Shown here in pieces: positions 23,975 through 31,945 of a stretch of DNA of 64,000 nt (within the stretch, counting starts at the first letter, position 1; each line of letters begins with the position of its first letter). The DNA lies in contig JAIQGH010000030.1 of the NCBI GenBank assembly GCA_020072655.1, positions 1-64,000 on the forward strand. Direction: 5' to 3'. The stretch comes from Terriglobia bacterium (lineage in GTDB: Bacteria; Acidobacteriota; Terriglobia; UBA7540). The notes beneath the pieces were generated by a model. The model worked only from the letters and a program-made list of their open reading frames with translations, made no database searches and was not told where the DNA came from. The position numbers and the translations under genes are program-made.

Positions 23975-24277
23975 CCTTTCGCCTGCCCGCTTCGGTGGCC
24001 AGCGCGCAACCACGGCGTAGCGTTTCTGCGCGGCGCGCTTGGCTTCCGCGCGTTGGCAAATCCGCGGCACAAGGATCGTATGGTGGCTACTAACTGTGCG
24101 GGCGGCGTCGGAGGCCGCCGCCTCAGGACCCCTCGGGGCTGATGTTTGATTCCGCGCTCGCTGCTCAGCCCGCTCCTGCCGTCGGGCCGTGCGTTTTTCG
24201 GCCTTCATTTTCTGTTTCTCAAGACGCTTGACTTCCTTCTGTCGCTTCTGAAAAGTCGTTCTCTGTCGACCTGCCAT
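23942..24277 (-). CDS. Small basic Lys/Arg-rich protein
   Basis: A frame of 111 residues is counted from the ATG at 24277, which has GAGGAG seven bases upstream; the frame is open further upstream without support. Residues 1-50 are a charged helix (TFQKRQKEVKRLEKQKMKAE then KRTARRQERAEQRA) like those of small basic proteins common in these bacteria. The C-terminal third overlaps the palindromic repeat cluster and looks like read-through of repeat DNA, so the natural end may have been lost. Nucleic-acid binding is possible from charge only. Confidence 0.55.
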   Translation of the reverse strand: MAGRQRTTFQKRQKEVKRLEKQKMKAEKRTARRQERAEQRARNQTSAPRGPEAAASDAARTVSSHHTILVPRICQRAEAKRAAQKRYAVVARWPPKRAGERARVYSCWPQP

Positions 24278-24417
24278 GTAAGCTCCTCTCAGGGTTCTAC
24301 GGGGAAGAGCACCCCCGGGTGGCGCATCCATTGTCGTTGATTTCGGCGCGCTTCGGCAAGGGGGCAAGACGGCTCGCCTGCCTGAACGAGGCCCACCGCA
24401 CAGGCTTTGGGGCGCGG

Positions 24418-24879
24418 CTACATCCCGAAGTGGAAAACGTCCACGATCAGGAAATTGCGGCGATTGAGCAGGAGGATGCGACCGCCGATGAGGACGTGCT
24501 CACACTCGGGAGGAGGCGGGGGCAGCATCCGCACGAGCTCCGGCGGGCAGGGCCGATACTTCTTCCTCAGCCCCGGCGGAAGCGTGCCGCGCTCCACAAG
24601 CTGCCTTTGCAGGCCGGGCGGCAACTCGTCGCGCTTGGCTAGCCCAGGCGGGAGATTGCCCCGACGCCCAACGTACCAGTTGTGCAGGGCCTCGCGCTCG
24701 TCGTTGTAGTGGCGAAACTCACGAGCCTCCTGCTTCTCCTGCCCTTTATGCTTGCCCCGACCCTGACCTTGACCCTGGCCGTGGCCCTTGCCCTTACCCT
24801 GTGGTTTGGCGAACGCCGAGGTGGTGACCAGGACCAGCACCGCCACCACACAGGCAACGATCCATTTTCTAGGTTTCAT
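24418..24879 (-). CDS. Exported Gly/Lys-rich protein with LPPGL repeats (RcnB-like)
   Basis: The protein has 153 residues from the ATG at 24879 (GGAGGGAAGG upstream). A clear signal peptide (KWIVACVVAVLVLVTTSAFA) is followed by a low-complexity KGKGHGQGQGQGRGKHKGQ segment. Three LPPGL motifs follow (NLPPGLAKR, ELPPGLQRQ, TLPPGLRKKY), ending with VLIGGRILLLNRRNFLIVDVF. The last segment resembles RcnB/DUF1236-type periplasmic proteins, some of which influence metal homeostasis. His-poor, so metal binding is not evident here. Periplasmic location is likely, function unknown. Confidence 0.75.
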   Translation of the reverse strand: MKPRKWIVACVVAVLVLVTTSAFAKPQGKGKGHGQGQGQGRGKHKGQEKQEAREFRHYNDEREALHNWYVGRRGNLPPGLAKRDELPPGLQRQLVERGTLPPGLRKKYRPCPPELVRMLPPPPPECEHVLIGGRILLLNRRNFLIVDVFHFGM

Positions 24880-25119
24880 GCCTTCCCTCCCTTCCACGAA
24901 TGGGCATAGGTTAGCACGAGGCGGGTCGCCGCCGCACCGGGTTTGTGCCGCGGGCTTTTGGTCTCCGGCGCGTCCACGCACGGCCTCGATGACGCAGAGC
25001 CCTCCCGCGGAAACATCGTCATAAGCTGACATATTGTCCGAGAATCGGTGTATACTACCTTCCCCCGGGACACCGCAGAGAGTTCCCGGCTAACCTCAAA
25101 TCTCAAAAGGAGAATGCCC

Positions 25120-25521
25120 ATGCTCGGAGAGCAGATTGGTGAATCGCGTGGAAAGCGGACGGGAAGAAGAGCACTCTCGGCGAATGGCGGATTCAAGGTT
25201 GAAGTCTCGTTCGAAGACAGCGGGAAGATACTGGGGATCGACGTGGACGATTTCGGGACCTACGTGGCGGCGCCCAGGCCCGACGGCACTCTGTACGGAG
25301 AGGGGCAAGGAGTCACCATGACGCGGGACGGGGAGATGGCCGCCTGGAAGGGCCAGGGCATCGGGAGGTTCGTGGGCGGCGGTGCCGTCAGCTACCGGGG
25401 CGCGCTGTACTACAGCACGGCAGCGGCGAAACTGGCGCGCCTCAACACGGTGGCCGTGGTCTTCGAGTTCGAAGTGGACGCGAACGGAAACACCCACACC
25501 AAGATGTGGGAGTGGAAATAG
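25120..25521 (+). CDS. Conserved protein of unknown function
   Basis: The protein has 133 residues from the ATG at 25120, eight bases behind AAAAGGAG; an ATG two codons earlier sits too close to that site. It is beta-rich with regular Gly turns: GEQIGESRGKRTGRR, KILGIDVDDFGTYVAAPRPD, GTLYGEGQGVTMTRDGEMA and AVSYRGALYYSTAAAKLARLN. It has neither signal nor membrane segment. I recall homologous conserved proteins in several phyla, without known function; the all-beta pattern suggests a lipocalin-like or barrel fold, which is a guess. Confidence 0.78.
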   Translation: MLGEQIGESRGKRTGRRALSANGGFKVEVSFEDSGKILGIDVDDFGTYVAAPRPDGTLYGEGQGVTMTRDGEMAAWKGQGIGRFVGGGAVSYRGALYYSTAAAKLARLNTVAVVFEFEVDANGNTHTKMWEWK

Positions 25522-25536
25522 GGCAGGCGCCAGCCA

Positions 25537-25821
25537 TCACAAGCCGGGGGTTGGGGGCTCCTCGCGGCGGCCCCAGATGCGGTCGAGCCACTGGCGCGCG
25601 CGGACGGACGCTTCGTGGGATTTCTGCGCCAGCCGAGGGAAGCGCGCGCGGATTCGCTGCATCAGCCCGTGCGCCCAGGAATACTGCGTGGAGAGAATGA
25701 TCAGCCCGATGAGGATGAAGAGGATTCCTTGCAAAATGGGCAGGAAGAGCCCGATGATTCCCACCACAATGAAGGCCCAACCCACGAGCTGCACGGCCAG
25801 TCGTTTGAAGAATGCCTTCAT
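25537..25821 (-). CDS. Small membrane protein of the PGPGW (DUF454-like) type
   Basis: The protein has 94 residues from the ATG at 25821. Two adjoining hydrophobic helices (about residues 9-50: VGWAFIVVGIIGLFLPILQG then ILFILIGLIILS) are separated by a Pro-Gly-type turn, as in putative transmembrane PGPGW proteins. A basic amphipathic tail follows (RIRARFPRLAQKSHEAS). No enzymatic motif. The longer frame upstream overlaps unrelated sequence and is not used. Inner membrane location is expected. Confidence 0.75.
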   Translation of the reverse strand: MKAFFKRLAVQLVGWAFIVVGIIGLFLPILQGILFILIGLIILSTQYSWAHGLMQRIRARFPRLAQKSHEASVRARQWLDRIWGRREEPPTPGL

Positions 25822-25982
25822 GGAGCCGTCATCACCGCGGAAACAACCCGGCCGATCCCTTACGGCATGATAGCCGATTGCGGGGCGTTTGTGACGGGGA
25901 CCGATTGCGCGCAACAAGTGTGTGCTCGCTCGCCGGGGGCGCAGGCAGGCGTCGGCGTCCTGCGCGGGTGACCACACCTGCG

Positions 25983-26366
25983 TCATGCCTTCTCGACGAT
26001 ATCGTCCTTGTACTTCTCGAAGATCGCCAGAAACTCTTCCTTCTCCCTCGGCGCCACACCGAATTTGTCCAGGGCGGCGGCCGTGTGCTGCCGATTGGCT
26101 TGCCACTCAGCTTCGGTAATGCCAAGCCCGGCGTGGGAGGTCTTCATGTCGCGGCCAATGTAGACGCACGGGCCTCCAGCGAGCGCGGCGATCTGATCCA
26201 CAATCAACTGGCGAGCCCGCTGCTGCGTGTCCAGGGCGCGCCCCCCGGCGAAGCGCGCAAACCGCGGATCGCTCCTCAGGCGCATGAGGAAATCGTCAAT
26301 GACGCCCGCAATTACATCGTACCCGCCCAAACGCTGGTAAAGGGTTTTGCCCTCCGCAGATGACAT
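25983..26366 (-). CDS. Group I truncated haemoglobin
   Basis: The protein has 127 residues from the ATG at 26366 (GGGAGGA upstream). It shows the 2-on-2 globin pattern: TLYQRLGGYDVIAGVIDDFL, DPRFARFAGG with the distal-side Phe pair, and the proximal histidine in MKTSHAGLGITEAEW. The last helix is KEEFLAIFEKYKDDIVEK. Such haemoglobins bind O2 or NO and often serve NO detoxification or oxygen sensing. It lies next to the alpha-fucosidase gene on the same strand, but a functional connection is not evident. Confidence 0.9.
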   Translation of the reverse strand: MSSAEGKTLYQRLGGYDVIAGVIDDFLMRLRSDPRFARFAGGRALDTQQRARQLIVDQIAALAGGPCVYIGRDMKTSHAGLGITEAEWQANRQHTAAALDKFGVAPREKEEFLAIFEKYKDDIVEKA

Positions 26367-26424
26367 ACATGTCCTCCCTTCACGTGGTTTTTTGAATCCC
26401 CATGGGCCGCCGACGCGGCTGATC

Positions 26425-27804
26425 TTACGCGCTGATGCCGACGCCGCGGCGTGGCCGCTCCTTGCGGACCCATTCCTCATCCTGAACGGGTTCGCCGTCG
26501 CACTCGATTTCAATCACCGTGGCCAGGTTATCCGGAGCCTTTTCCGGCAGCCCGGTGAATTGCACGCGGAACTCTTCCTGTTTGAAGTCAACCTTCTGAC
26601 TCGTCGTGAGCAGCCGGGCGTTTAACACCTTCGTGCGCAGGCCGCCGAGCGCCACCGTGCTTCCGGGCCAGTAATGCACGTGCATGTAGAGCGTGTTGCC
26701 CGCGCGGGTGAACTCGGCAAAGAGCGAGCTCGTGACCTTGCTGCGCTCTGACTCGTAAATCGTCGCGCCGTATTTCGCCATCCATTGGCCCACGGCGGTC
26801 AGGATGCGGACCGACTCGTCCGGAATGGAGCCGTCGGGTTTCGGGCCGATATTCAGCAAGTAGTTGCCCCCGCCGCCCGCGCAGCGTGCCAGGTTGCGCA
26901 GGATGGCCTTGGGGGTCTTCCAATTGTCGTCGGCCTGGTGGTATCCCCAACTGTCGTTCATGGTCATGCAGGTTTCCCAGGCCCGGCCTTCTTTCTCCGC
27001 CTCGATGTGCTGCTCGGGAGTGGAGAAATCCCCGGGGAGCCCGTTGCGGTTGTTGACGATGGTGTCCGGCTCGAGCTCGAACACCATCTTGTTCATCTTC
27101 TCGGATTCCCAGCCCTTCACGTCCAGCGGCCAGTTGACGTCGTACCAGAGCACATCCAGCTTGCCGTAGTTCGAGCAGATCTCACGCACGTGGCCGTGGA
27201 TGTAATCCACAAAGCGTCGCCGCGCCGCTTCGTCCGTAAGGCAGCGCGCGCCGTCGGGATGGTGCCAGTCCATCAGCGAGTAATAGAGGCCGGCTCGCAG
27301 ACCTTCGCCGCGCGCCGCCTCGAAATACTCCTTGACCAGGTCGCGTCCCGCCGCCTGCTGGGGCGCGCAGTAGTCCGTCAGCTTCGTGTCAAACAGGCAG
27401 AACCCCTCGTGATGCTTGCTGGTCATCACCATGTATTTCATCCCCGCCTGCTTGGCCAGCTTGGCCCAGGCCCGCGCGGCGTTGGGCTGCGGCTTGAAGC
27501 GTTTGGCTAATTGCTCGTACTCAGCCACCGGAATGCCTTCCACCTCCATCGCCCACTCGTGGCGGCCCAGAACGCTGTAGAGGCCCCAGTGAACAAACAT
27601 TCCAAACTTGGCCTCGTGCCACCACTTCATGCGGCGAGCGCGGTTGGCAACTTCCGCCGGGCTGGGCTCAGCGGGCTTTTCCGTGATAGCTCGTTCTTGC
27701 TTCACTCCGCCGCAACTCGCGCCCACGGCGGAAGCGGCCAGCGCCGTTGCCCCAACTCCCGCCCATTGCAGATACTCGCGCCTCGTCAAGCCTTCTCTCT
27801 CCAT
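26425..27804 (-). CDS. Tat-exported alpha-L-fucosidase (GH29)
   Basis: The protein has 459 residues. It begins with a twin-arginine signal (LTRREYLQWAGVGATALAAS) whose ASCGG end is a lipobox-like cysteine, so it may be a lipoprotein. The GH29 barrel has WWHEAKFGMFVHWGLYSV, MVMTSKHHEGFCLFDTKLTD, GLYYSLMDWHHPD, the nucleophile region KLDVLWYDVNWP, and NYLLNIGPKPDGSIP. A C-terminal beta domain follows. It should release L-fucose from extracellular glycans. The GH2 enzyme and the sugar-acid dehydratase elsewhere in the window fit a saccharolytic lifestyle. A GAGGTGG site precedes the ATG. Confidence 0.93.
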   Translation of the reverse strand: MEREGLTRREYLQWAGVGATALAASAVGASCGGVKQERAITEKPAEPSPAEVANRARRMKWWHEAKFGMFVHWGLYSVLGRHEWAMEVEGIPVAEYEQLAKRFKPQPNAARAWAKLAKQAGMKYMVMTSKHHEGFCLFDTKLTDYCAPQQAAGRDLVKEYFEAARGEGLRAGLYYSLMDWHHPDGARCLTDEAARRRFVDYIHGHVREICSNYGKLDVLWYDVNWPLDVKGWESEKMNKMVFELEPDTIVNNRNGLPGDFSTPEQHIEAEKEGRAWETCMTMNDSWGYHQADDNWKTPKAILRNLARCAGGGGNYLLNIGPKPDGSIPDESVRILTAVGQWMAKYGATIYESERSKVTSSLFAEFTRAGNTLYMHVHYWPGSTVALGGLRTKVLNARLLTTSQKVDFKQEEFRVQFTGLPEKAPDNLATVIEIECDGEPVQDEEWVRKERPRRGVGISA

Positions 27805-28105
27805 GGTTCCACCTCATGATTGTGAAATAAGACCTCGTTCGTTCCCCGTGCGGAATGCCACCGATTCCTCTGATCCCGGGTCGCTATTAGTCAAGACTCA
27901 GGCAAGCGGCAGTGTACACCATCCAACCGGCCGCGCGCGGGTTGAGAAGGCCCGTGGCCGGTAGTACGATCTTCAAGACCGCGGCCAAACTTTTTTTGAC
28001 CTCTTGGCCTCTCACCGCAAAACCCTCGCCAAGCAATCCCCCAAGGCAACCCATGGACTATTTGTCTCATCCAACGGGGTCACAACTGGAGTGGTGGAGC
28101 GCTTG
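27805..28105. other. Intergenic region, about 300 bases
   Basis: Divergent spacer between the fucosidase and a small exported protein. A weak hairpin (TGGCCG...CGGCCA) followed by CTTTTTTT lies near 27952-27996 on the plus strand, but no gene ends there. Nothing else was seen. Confidence 0.6.
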
Positions 28106-28402
28106 ATGCGAAGTGTGCGTGGACTAATCCTCGTGCTTGTCCTGGGGGTGCTGGGATGGGGAACACCGGCGTTCCTGATCACCAGCGACTACGAGTCTGC
28201 GGACGTGCAAACGGACGTCTCTTCCAAAGAAGTTGCGAACGTCTTCTCACGTCAATCGGAGAAGGAAACTGCCCCCCGAAGCGAGAGAGACAATCGGCCC
28301 GGTGTAGGTAGCCCTGGCGGGCATGCTTCCACAATTCCTGTCTCGGCACCGAAGAGGGCTGGGCGGGACCTCTTGCATCTTCTCACCTTGCAGCGGGAAT
28401 AA
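28106..28402 (+). CDS. Small exported protein of unknown function
   Basis: A frame of 98 residues starts at the ATG at 28106 with GGAG upstream. A strong hydrophobic signal (LILVLVLGVLGWGTPAFL) leads a polar, charged remainder without a known domain. The frame is also open upstream to 28004 but has no protein-like character there. Predicted periplasmic or membrane-anchored; low base bias compared with neighbours. Confidence 0.5.
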   Translation: MRSVRGLILVLVLGVLGWGTPAFLITSDYESADVQTDVSSKEVANVFSRQSEKETAPRSERDNRPGVGSPGGHASTIPVSAPKRAGRDLLHLLTLQRE

Positions 28403-28538
28403 TCCGCTCAATTCATCGAACTTGGCTAGAGGCGAACCGCGGCCGGTTCGCATGACCCACGCAAGTCACTCAATCAGGGTGATCGGTGGCGGAGTCTCAT
28501 GACTCCCCTGCCTGAAACCCAACCGAATAGGAGGAACA

Positions 28539-29171
28539 ATGAACTCGAATCACTTCAAAGCAAGCTCACACCGATTGGTCAATCTGCTCGCTCTCACGCT
28601 GCTGCTCCCCCTCGGGGCAGCAGCTTCCACAAAAACGTGTGACCCGGGCACGCCAACTCGCGATTCCCATACGTGGGACTTCCCCAGTGAAACCACGAAT
28701 TTGATCGAGCAGATGCGGTCCCACGCCGCCCGGGTGAGCCGGAACGCTGAAACCCTGCAGTCTTTCGGGCGGTCGAGGCAAGTTAGTTGGCAGACCCACG
28801 CCGCTGAGCTTACGCAGGTCCGCGAAGGCGTCAACGCCATGGGAACGCTGCTCTGCCGACTGCAGGCCATCCGGCATGTGGCATTGCCTTGGCAACAGCG
28901 CACGATCGACCAGATCCTGCCGAGGCTCGCGCCCCTCGCAAGCCGGACGGAGGCAGCCATCGAGGTGCTGGATGACAACCGAAACAGCCTGTTCGCTACC
29001 GACTATGCGGAACACGTGAACGATATCTACGGCTACGCTAGTTCGATCAGCGAATCAGTCGGCGCCTTGCTCGAATACGCCAAACTACAAGACAGGCTCG
29101 AGCAATCTAAGGAGGAGTTGGAGGGAAAACTCCAGCAGCTCAATGTGGTCCCGCCAGATAAGGAGGGATAA
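28539..29171 (+). CDS. Exported helical protein of unknown function
   Basis: The protein has 210 residues with AGGAGG upstream of the ATG. A signal peptide (VNLLALTLLLPLGAAAS) is followed by a short region with one Cys and then long helices (about residues 50-200): LIEQMRSHAARVSRNAETL, a Leu/Ala-rich middle, and a C-terminal coiled coil with KLQDRLEQSKEELEGKLQQL. This is the pattern of a periplasmic helical-bundle protein. No family was recognised. The 35-residue membrane peptide gene follows within 90 bases. Confidence 0.7.
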   Translation: MNSNHFKASSHRLVNLLALTLLLPLGAAASTKTCDPGTPTRDSHTWDFPSETTNLIEQMRSHAARVSRNAETLQSFGRSRQVSWQTHAAELTQVREGVNAMGTLLCRLQAIRHVALPWQQRTIDQILPRLAPLASRTEAAIEVLDDNRNSLFATDYAEHVNDIYGYASSISESVGALLEYAKLQDRLEQSKEELEGKLQQLNVVPPDKEG

Positions 29172-29260
29172 ACACCCGGTGCGGGTGCTCAGGGGCGGCT
29201 CCGGCTTTAAGGGCTGCCCCTGGGCGGCCTGCCCAGTTTGCCAAGCAGGAGGTGACGAGC

Positions 29261-29368
29261 ATGGAGACGTTCGCAGACCTGTTTCAGATTGGCTACTTCA
29301 TTTTCTGTCTCCTCTTGTTCCTGATGCTCGTCGTCGCGCCCTTCCTCCGCAATCCGCCTGGCAGGTAA
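29261..29368 (+). CDS. 35-residue single-span membrane peptide
   Basis: A short frame starts with ATG at 29261 behind GCAGGAGG (optimal spacing) and ends TAA at 29366-29368. The peptide is METFADLFQIGYFI followed by FCLLLFLMLVVAPF and a basic LRNPPGR end, i.e. one transmembrane helix with a positive C-terminus. The strong ribosome site and clean hydrophobic profile argue that it is translated. Function unknown. Confidence 0.6.
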   Translation: METFADLFQIGYFIFCLLLFLMLVVAPFLRNPPGR

Positions 29369-30025
29369 CGGCGATTTGTGTAGCCACAGATTTTCCCTTC
29401 CCTCGTTTGGACCCTCTGAGAGCAGGACTGAGGATCTGAGATTCACTTGGGACGAGGCGCCTTGGTGGGGATGGTCTCGCCCACTCTCCCCCTCGCGTGG
29501 AGTGGGAGGGTCTCGGTCCGCCTCGTTTATCGTCGGTACCGTTCGCGGTTTGCAGTATTACTGCAACAACTTCAGGTACCGAAGGGTAGAATGTCTCACC
29601 GACAAGGTTCGAACGATTGGTCCATGCGTCAAGACTCTTGCTTTCTGCCGGAAGCGGGCAGTGGCAGCTTGAGGCACGCCTAATACATTTAGAATGAATA
29701 TATTACGCCTTAGCAGAAAGCCGATAAGGGCCCTTCGCAGTGCCCACGCAAGCGCCTGCTGCTAAGCAGCCGTGTCCCCCAAAGCCACATAGTTCGTTAG
29801 GCTTGGCGAGAGTCGCCGGTGTAGCACCTTGGTGCTATAGCTGTAGCACCTGGGTGCCATTCACAGCGTCCCCTGACGGAGTAGATTGGGCTCTGGGCAA
29901 AGACTGCAAGCATGAATCCCTCGTTCTCCCGCAGCGATGGAGGTTGGGGATGTGTTGTCGTCGGTCGGAGTGAGGGTCGGAAAGGGCAACCGCCATTTAT
30001 CTTTTTCCGCAGACGAAGGAGAGAA
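29369..30025. other. Intergenic region of about 650 bases with palindromes
   Basis: No convincing gene. It contains a perfect 17-base palindrome TTGCAGTATTACTGCAA (29550-29566) flanked on both sides by CGGTACCG or GGTACCG, an AT-rich segment around 29686-29710 (AATACATTTAGAATGAATAT), and paired GTAGCACCTTGGTGCTA / GTAGCACCTGGGTGCC hairpins at 29820-29860. The region precedes the RsbT-like kinase gene and may hold its promoter. Confidence 0.6.
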
Positions 30026-30484
30026 ATGACTCTCATGCCAGTCGAAAAGTTTGAGAAAAATCCAGCAGTTGTTGGGGACGGCGCACGGGTTGAAATCCGG
30101 TCACAAAGCGATCTGGCTTCTGCCCGCGAACTGGGCCGCACTTTGGCCGCGCACCTAGGTTTTCCTTCGTGCGATCTGCCCGTTATTGCGGCGGTCATAT
30201 CCGAACTGGCTCGGAATATCCTCGATTATGCCAAACACGGTGAGATCATCGTGATGTCGGCTGGAAACAACGGAACGCGAGGCATCAGGATTGTGGCGCA
30301 CGACGAGGGGCCAGGGATTCCGGATGTTGCTCAAGCCCTGCGGCTCGGCTACTCGACCTCTGGCGGTCTAGGACTTGGCCTGCCGGGTGTGAGACAGGTA
30401 ACAGACGATTTCGCGATTACCTCAGCTCCAGGCCGGGGAACAACCGTGTCAGTCATGAAGTGGAAGCGGCGGGTCACCCACTGA
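30026..30484 (+). CDS. RsbT-like anti-sigma regulatory serine/threonine kinase
   Basis: The protein has 152 residues from the ATG at 30026 (GAAGGAGAG upstream); an in-frame upstream start at 29912 adds a non-conserved leader. It is a single HATPase_c domain of the RsbT/RsbW type: VISELARNILDYAKHGEIIV (N box), VAHDEGPGIPDVAQAL (G1), TSGGLGLGLPGVRQVTDDF (G2), and SAPGRGTTVSV. RsbT kinases phosphorylate stressosome proteins and switch on a PP2C phosphatase to release a sigma factor. No RsbR, RsbS or RsbX partner is adjacent in the window, so the target is unknown. Confidence 0.9.
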   Translation: MTLMPVEKFEKNPAVVGDGARVEIRSQSDLASARELGRTLAAHLGFPSCDLPVIAAVISELARNILDYAKHGEIIVMSAGNNGTRGIRIVAHDEGPGIPDVAQALRLGYSTSGGLGLGLPGVRQVTDDFAITSAPGRGTTVSVMKWKRRVTH

Positions 30485-30603
30485 GGGGGCCGGCCCCGGC
30501 GACCTCTCGAATTATTTCCCCGGCCAGCTCACCCTGGCGCCGCATCAGCGGCCCGCGTAGTACGCGCGCCGTGCCACGGCCGCACTGACCTCCCGCGGGA
30601 GCA

Positions 30604-31032
30604 TCAACCGAAATAATCGGCGTGAATCTTGATGGTCTTGCCGGCGATCACGTGGATGCGTTCCTGATAGCGCGTGCGCCCTCGCGAATCGCGCAGTTCA
30701 ATGGTGTGCGTGCCCGCGCGAAGCGGAAACTTCTTGAGTTCGCCGGTCCGGCCCGCATACCCACCATCGACGTAAATCGCCTCGCCCTTGTGTTTGGTAA
30801 TAATCTTCACCTGACCGGTGCGCGGGCCAGGAACGTAGCCGGGACCCCACCACGACCCGTACCAAGGGTCATACCACCAGCCGGGACCATAGAGGCCCGG
30901 GTAGTAGCCATAACCGAAGAAGCCCTGAAAGTGGTATGGCCGGCCAGCGCCGAACCCCCGCGCAGAGGCTACCGGCGCCATCGTCAAGAGCGCCAAAAGG
31001 GCAATCGCCGAAATCTTCAACACGCGAGACAT
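30604..31032 (-). CDS. Exported PEGA-domain protein
   Basis: The protein has 142 residues from the ATG at 31032. A signal peptide (ISAIALLALLTMAPVASA) precedes a Gly/Tyr/Trp/Pro-rich segment (FGYGYYPGLYGPGWWYDPWY) and then a PEGA beta-sandwich domain: GEAIYVDGGYAGRTGELKKF, LRAGTHTIELRD and a C-terminal strand KTIKIHADYFG. PEGA domains are surface or periplasmic binding modules, often near S-layers or protein kinases. Cell-envelope location likely; ligand unknown. Confidence 0.85.
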   Translation of the reverse strand: MSRVLKISAIALLALLTMAPVASARGFGAGRPYHFQGFFGYGYYPGLYGPGWWYDPWYGSWWGPGYVPGPRTGQVKIITKHKGEAIYVDGGYAGRTGELKKFPLRAGTHTIELRDSRGRTRYQERIHVIAGKTIKIHADYFG

Positions 31033-31184
31033 GGCTCCAGCCTCCCTTCCGGCCTCGGCCTCGGTGACCAATCCGCCTCAGCCGACGCCAGCAAAGTTAG
31101 ATGCGCGAGTTGTCCGGCTCGCTGCACGCCGCAACTCGCTCAAATCCTTGGATCCGATCCCGAAGCCAGAATTCGGGAGCGGGG

Positions 31185-31667
31185 TTAGTTGGCGACAGGA
31201 GAGTCAGACGCGCTGGCCTGGCCGGTGGTGGTGCCCCGGATGACGTAGGTTTGATCGGTGAAATAGTAGGCCGACCCGCTGACCCCGACCTGCGTGGGGT
31301 TAGCGGTCACTGCGTATCCCTGATATCTTCCGGCGCCGTCGGGGAGCGCGGGCGTATAACTGAACGTGTAACCGCTCTTCACGCCGCCAGCCAGCACGCT
31401 GTCGATCAGGCCCGCGGCGGAAGGAGTCGTCATAAGGGTCGAAGGCGGTCCCAGTTGCACGAGATTACTGGAGTAGCCCACTCCATACGTGGAAGCGTAG
31501 GAGACCTCGGCGGTGTTGATGGTCCGGCAGCTCCCGATGGCGGACGCTTGGTTGGCCGCAATCCGGCTGCGCAACAAATTCGGTATGGCGATGGCGGCGA
31601 TGATCAGAATGATGGCGACTACAATCAGCAGCTCAATGAGAGAGAATCCTTGTTGGTCTCGACGCAT
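31185..31667 (-). CDS. Type IV pilin-like protein (PilA/PilE type)
   Basis: The protein has 160 residues. The prepilin leader is RRDQQG, cut before the methylated Phe of FSLIELLIVVAIILIIAAIA; the glutamate at +5 is kept, so it should be processed and assembled by a type IV pilus machine. The rest is Ser/Thr/Gly-rich with GSCRTINTAEVSYASTYG, typical of short acidobacterial-type major pilins; only one Cys is seen, so the usual C-terminal disulfide loop is absent. It stands alone, without pil assembly genes in the window. A sigma-54 site upstream was considered but the spacing is wrong. Confidence 0.9.
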   Translation of the reverse strand: MRRDQQGFSLIELLIVVAIILIIAAIAIPNLLRSRIAANQASAIGSCRTINTAEVSYASTYGVGYSSNLVQLGPPSTLMTTPSAAGLIDSVLAGGVKSGYTFSYTPALPDGAGRYQGYAVTANPTQVGVSGSAYYFTDQTYVIRGTTTGQASASDSPVAN

Positions 31668-31945
31668 AAGACGACACCATCCTTCGCGCCCGCTCGCCCA
31701 TTTCTCGGGCGCGCCGATTGCCTCTGTCCTGCTATCCTGTAAGAGTGTAGCAAGTTGAATTCCAGCGAGCGTTCTCCCCTGCTCTTTAAAGGACTTGGAA
31801 ATGAATCACTTGCGACTACTCTCGGCTCGCATCCTAGCACAACCTGCCAGAAAGTGGAACGGGCCGCGACAAAATTTGTTAGGGCTGTTAACTCGATGAT
31901 TAACGGGGACTTAGCGCAGGTCGCAGAAGCCCGAGGGCCGCAAGG

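Noticed and set aside
27952-27996. Intrinsic terminator with a T run
   Set aside because: The stem is only six pairs with a long loop and no plus-strand gene ends upstream.
31810-31860. Possible sigma-54 promoter (TGGCAG...TGC) before the pilin gene
   Set aside because: On the minus strand GG and GC are eight bases apart, not the required ten, so the -24/-12 geometry fails.
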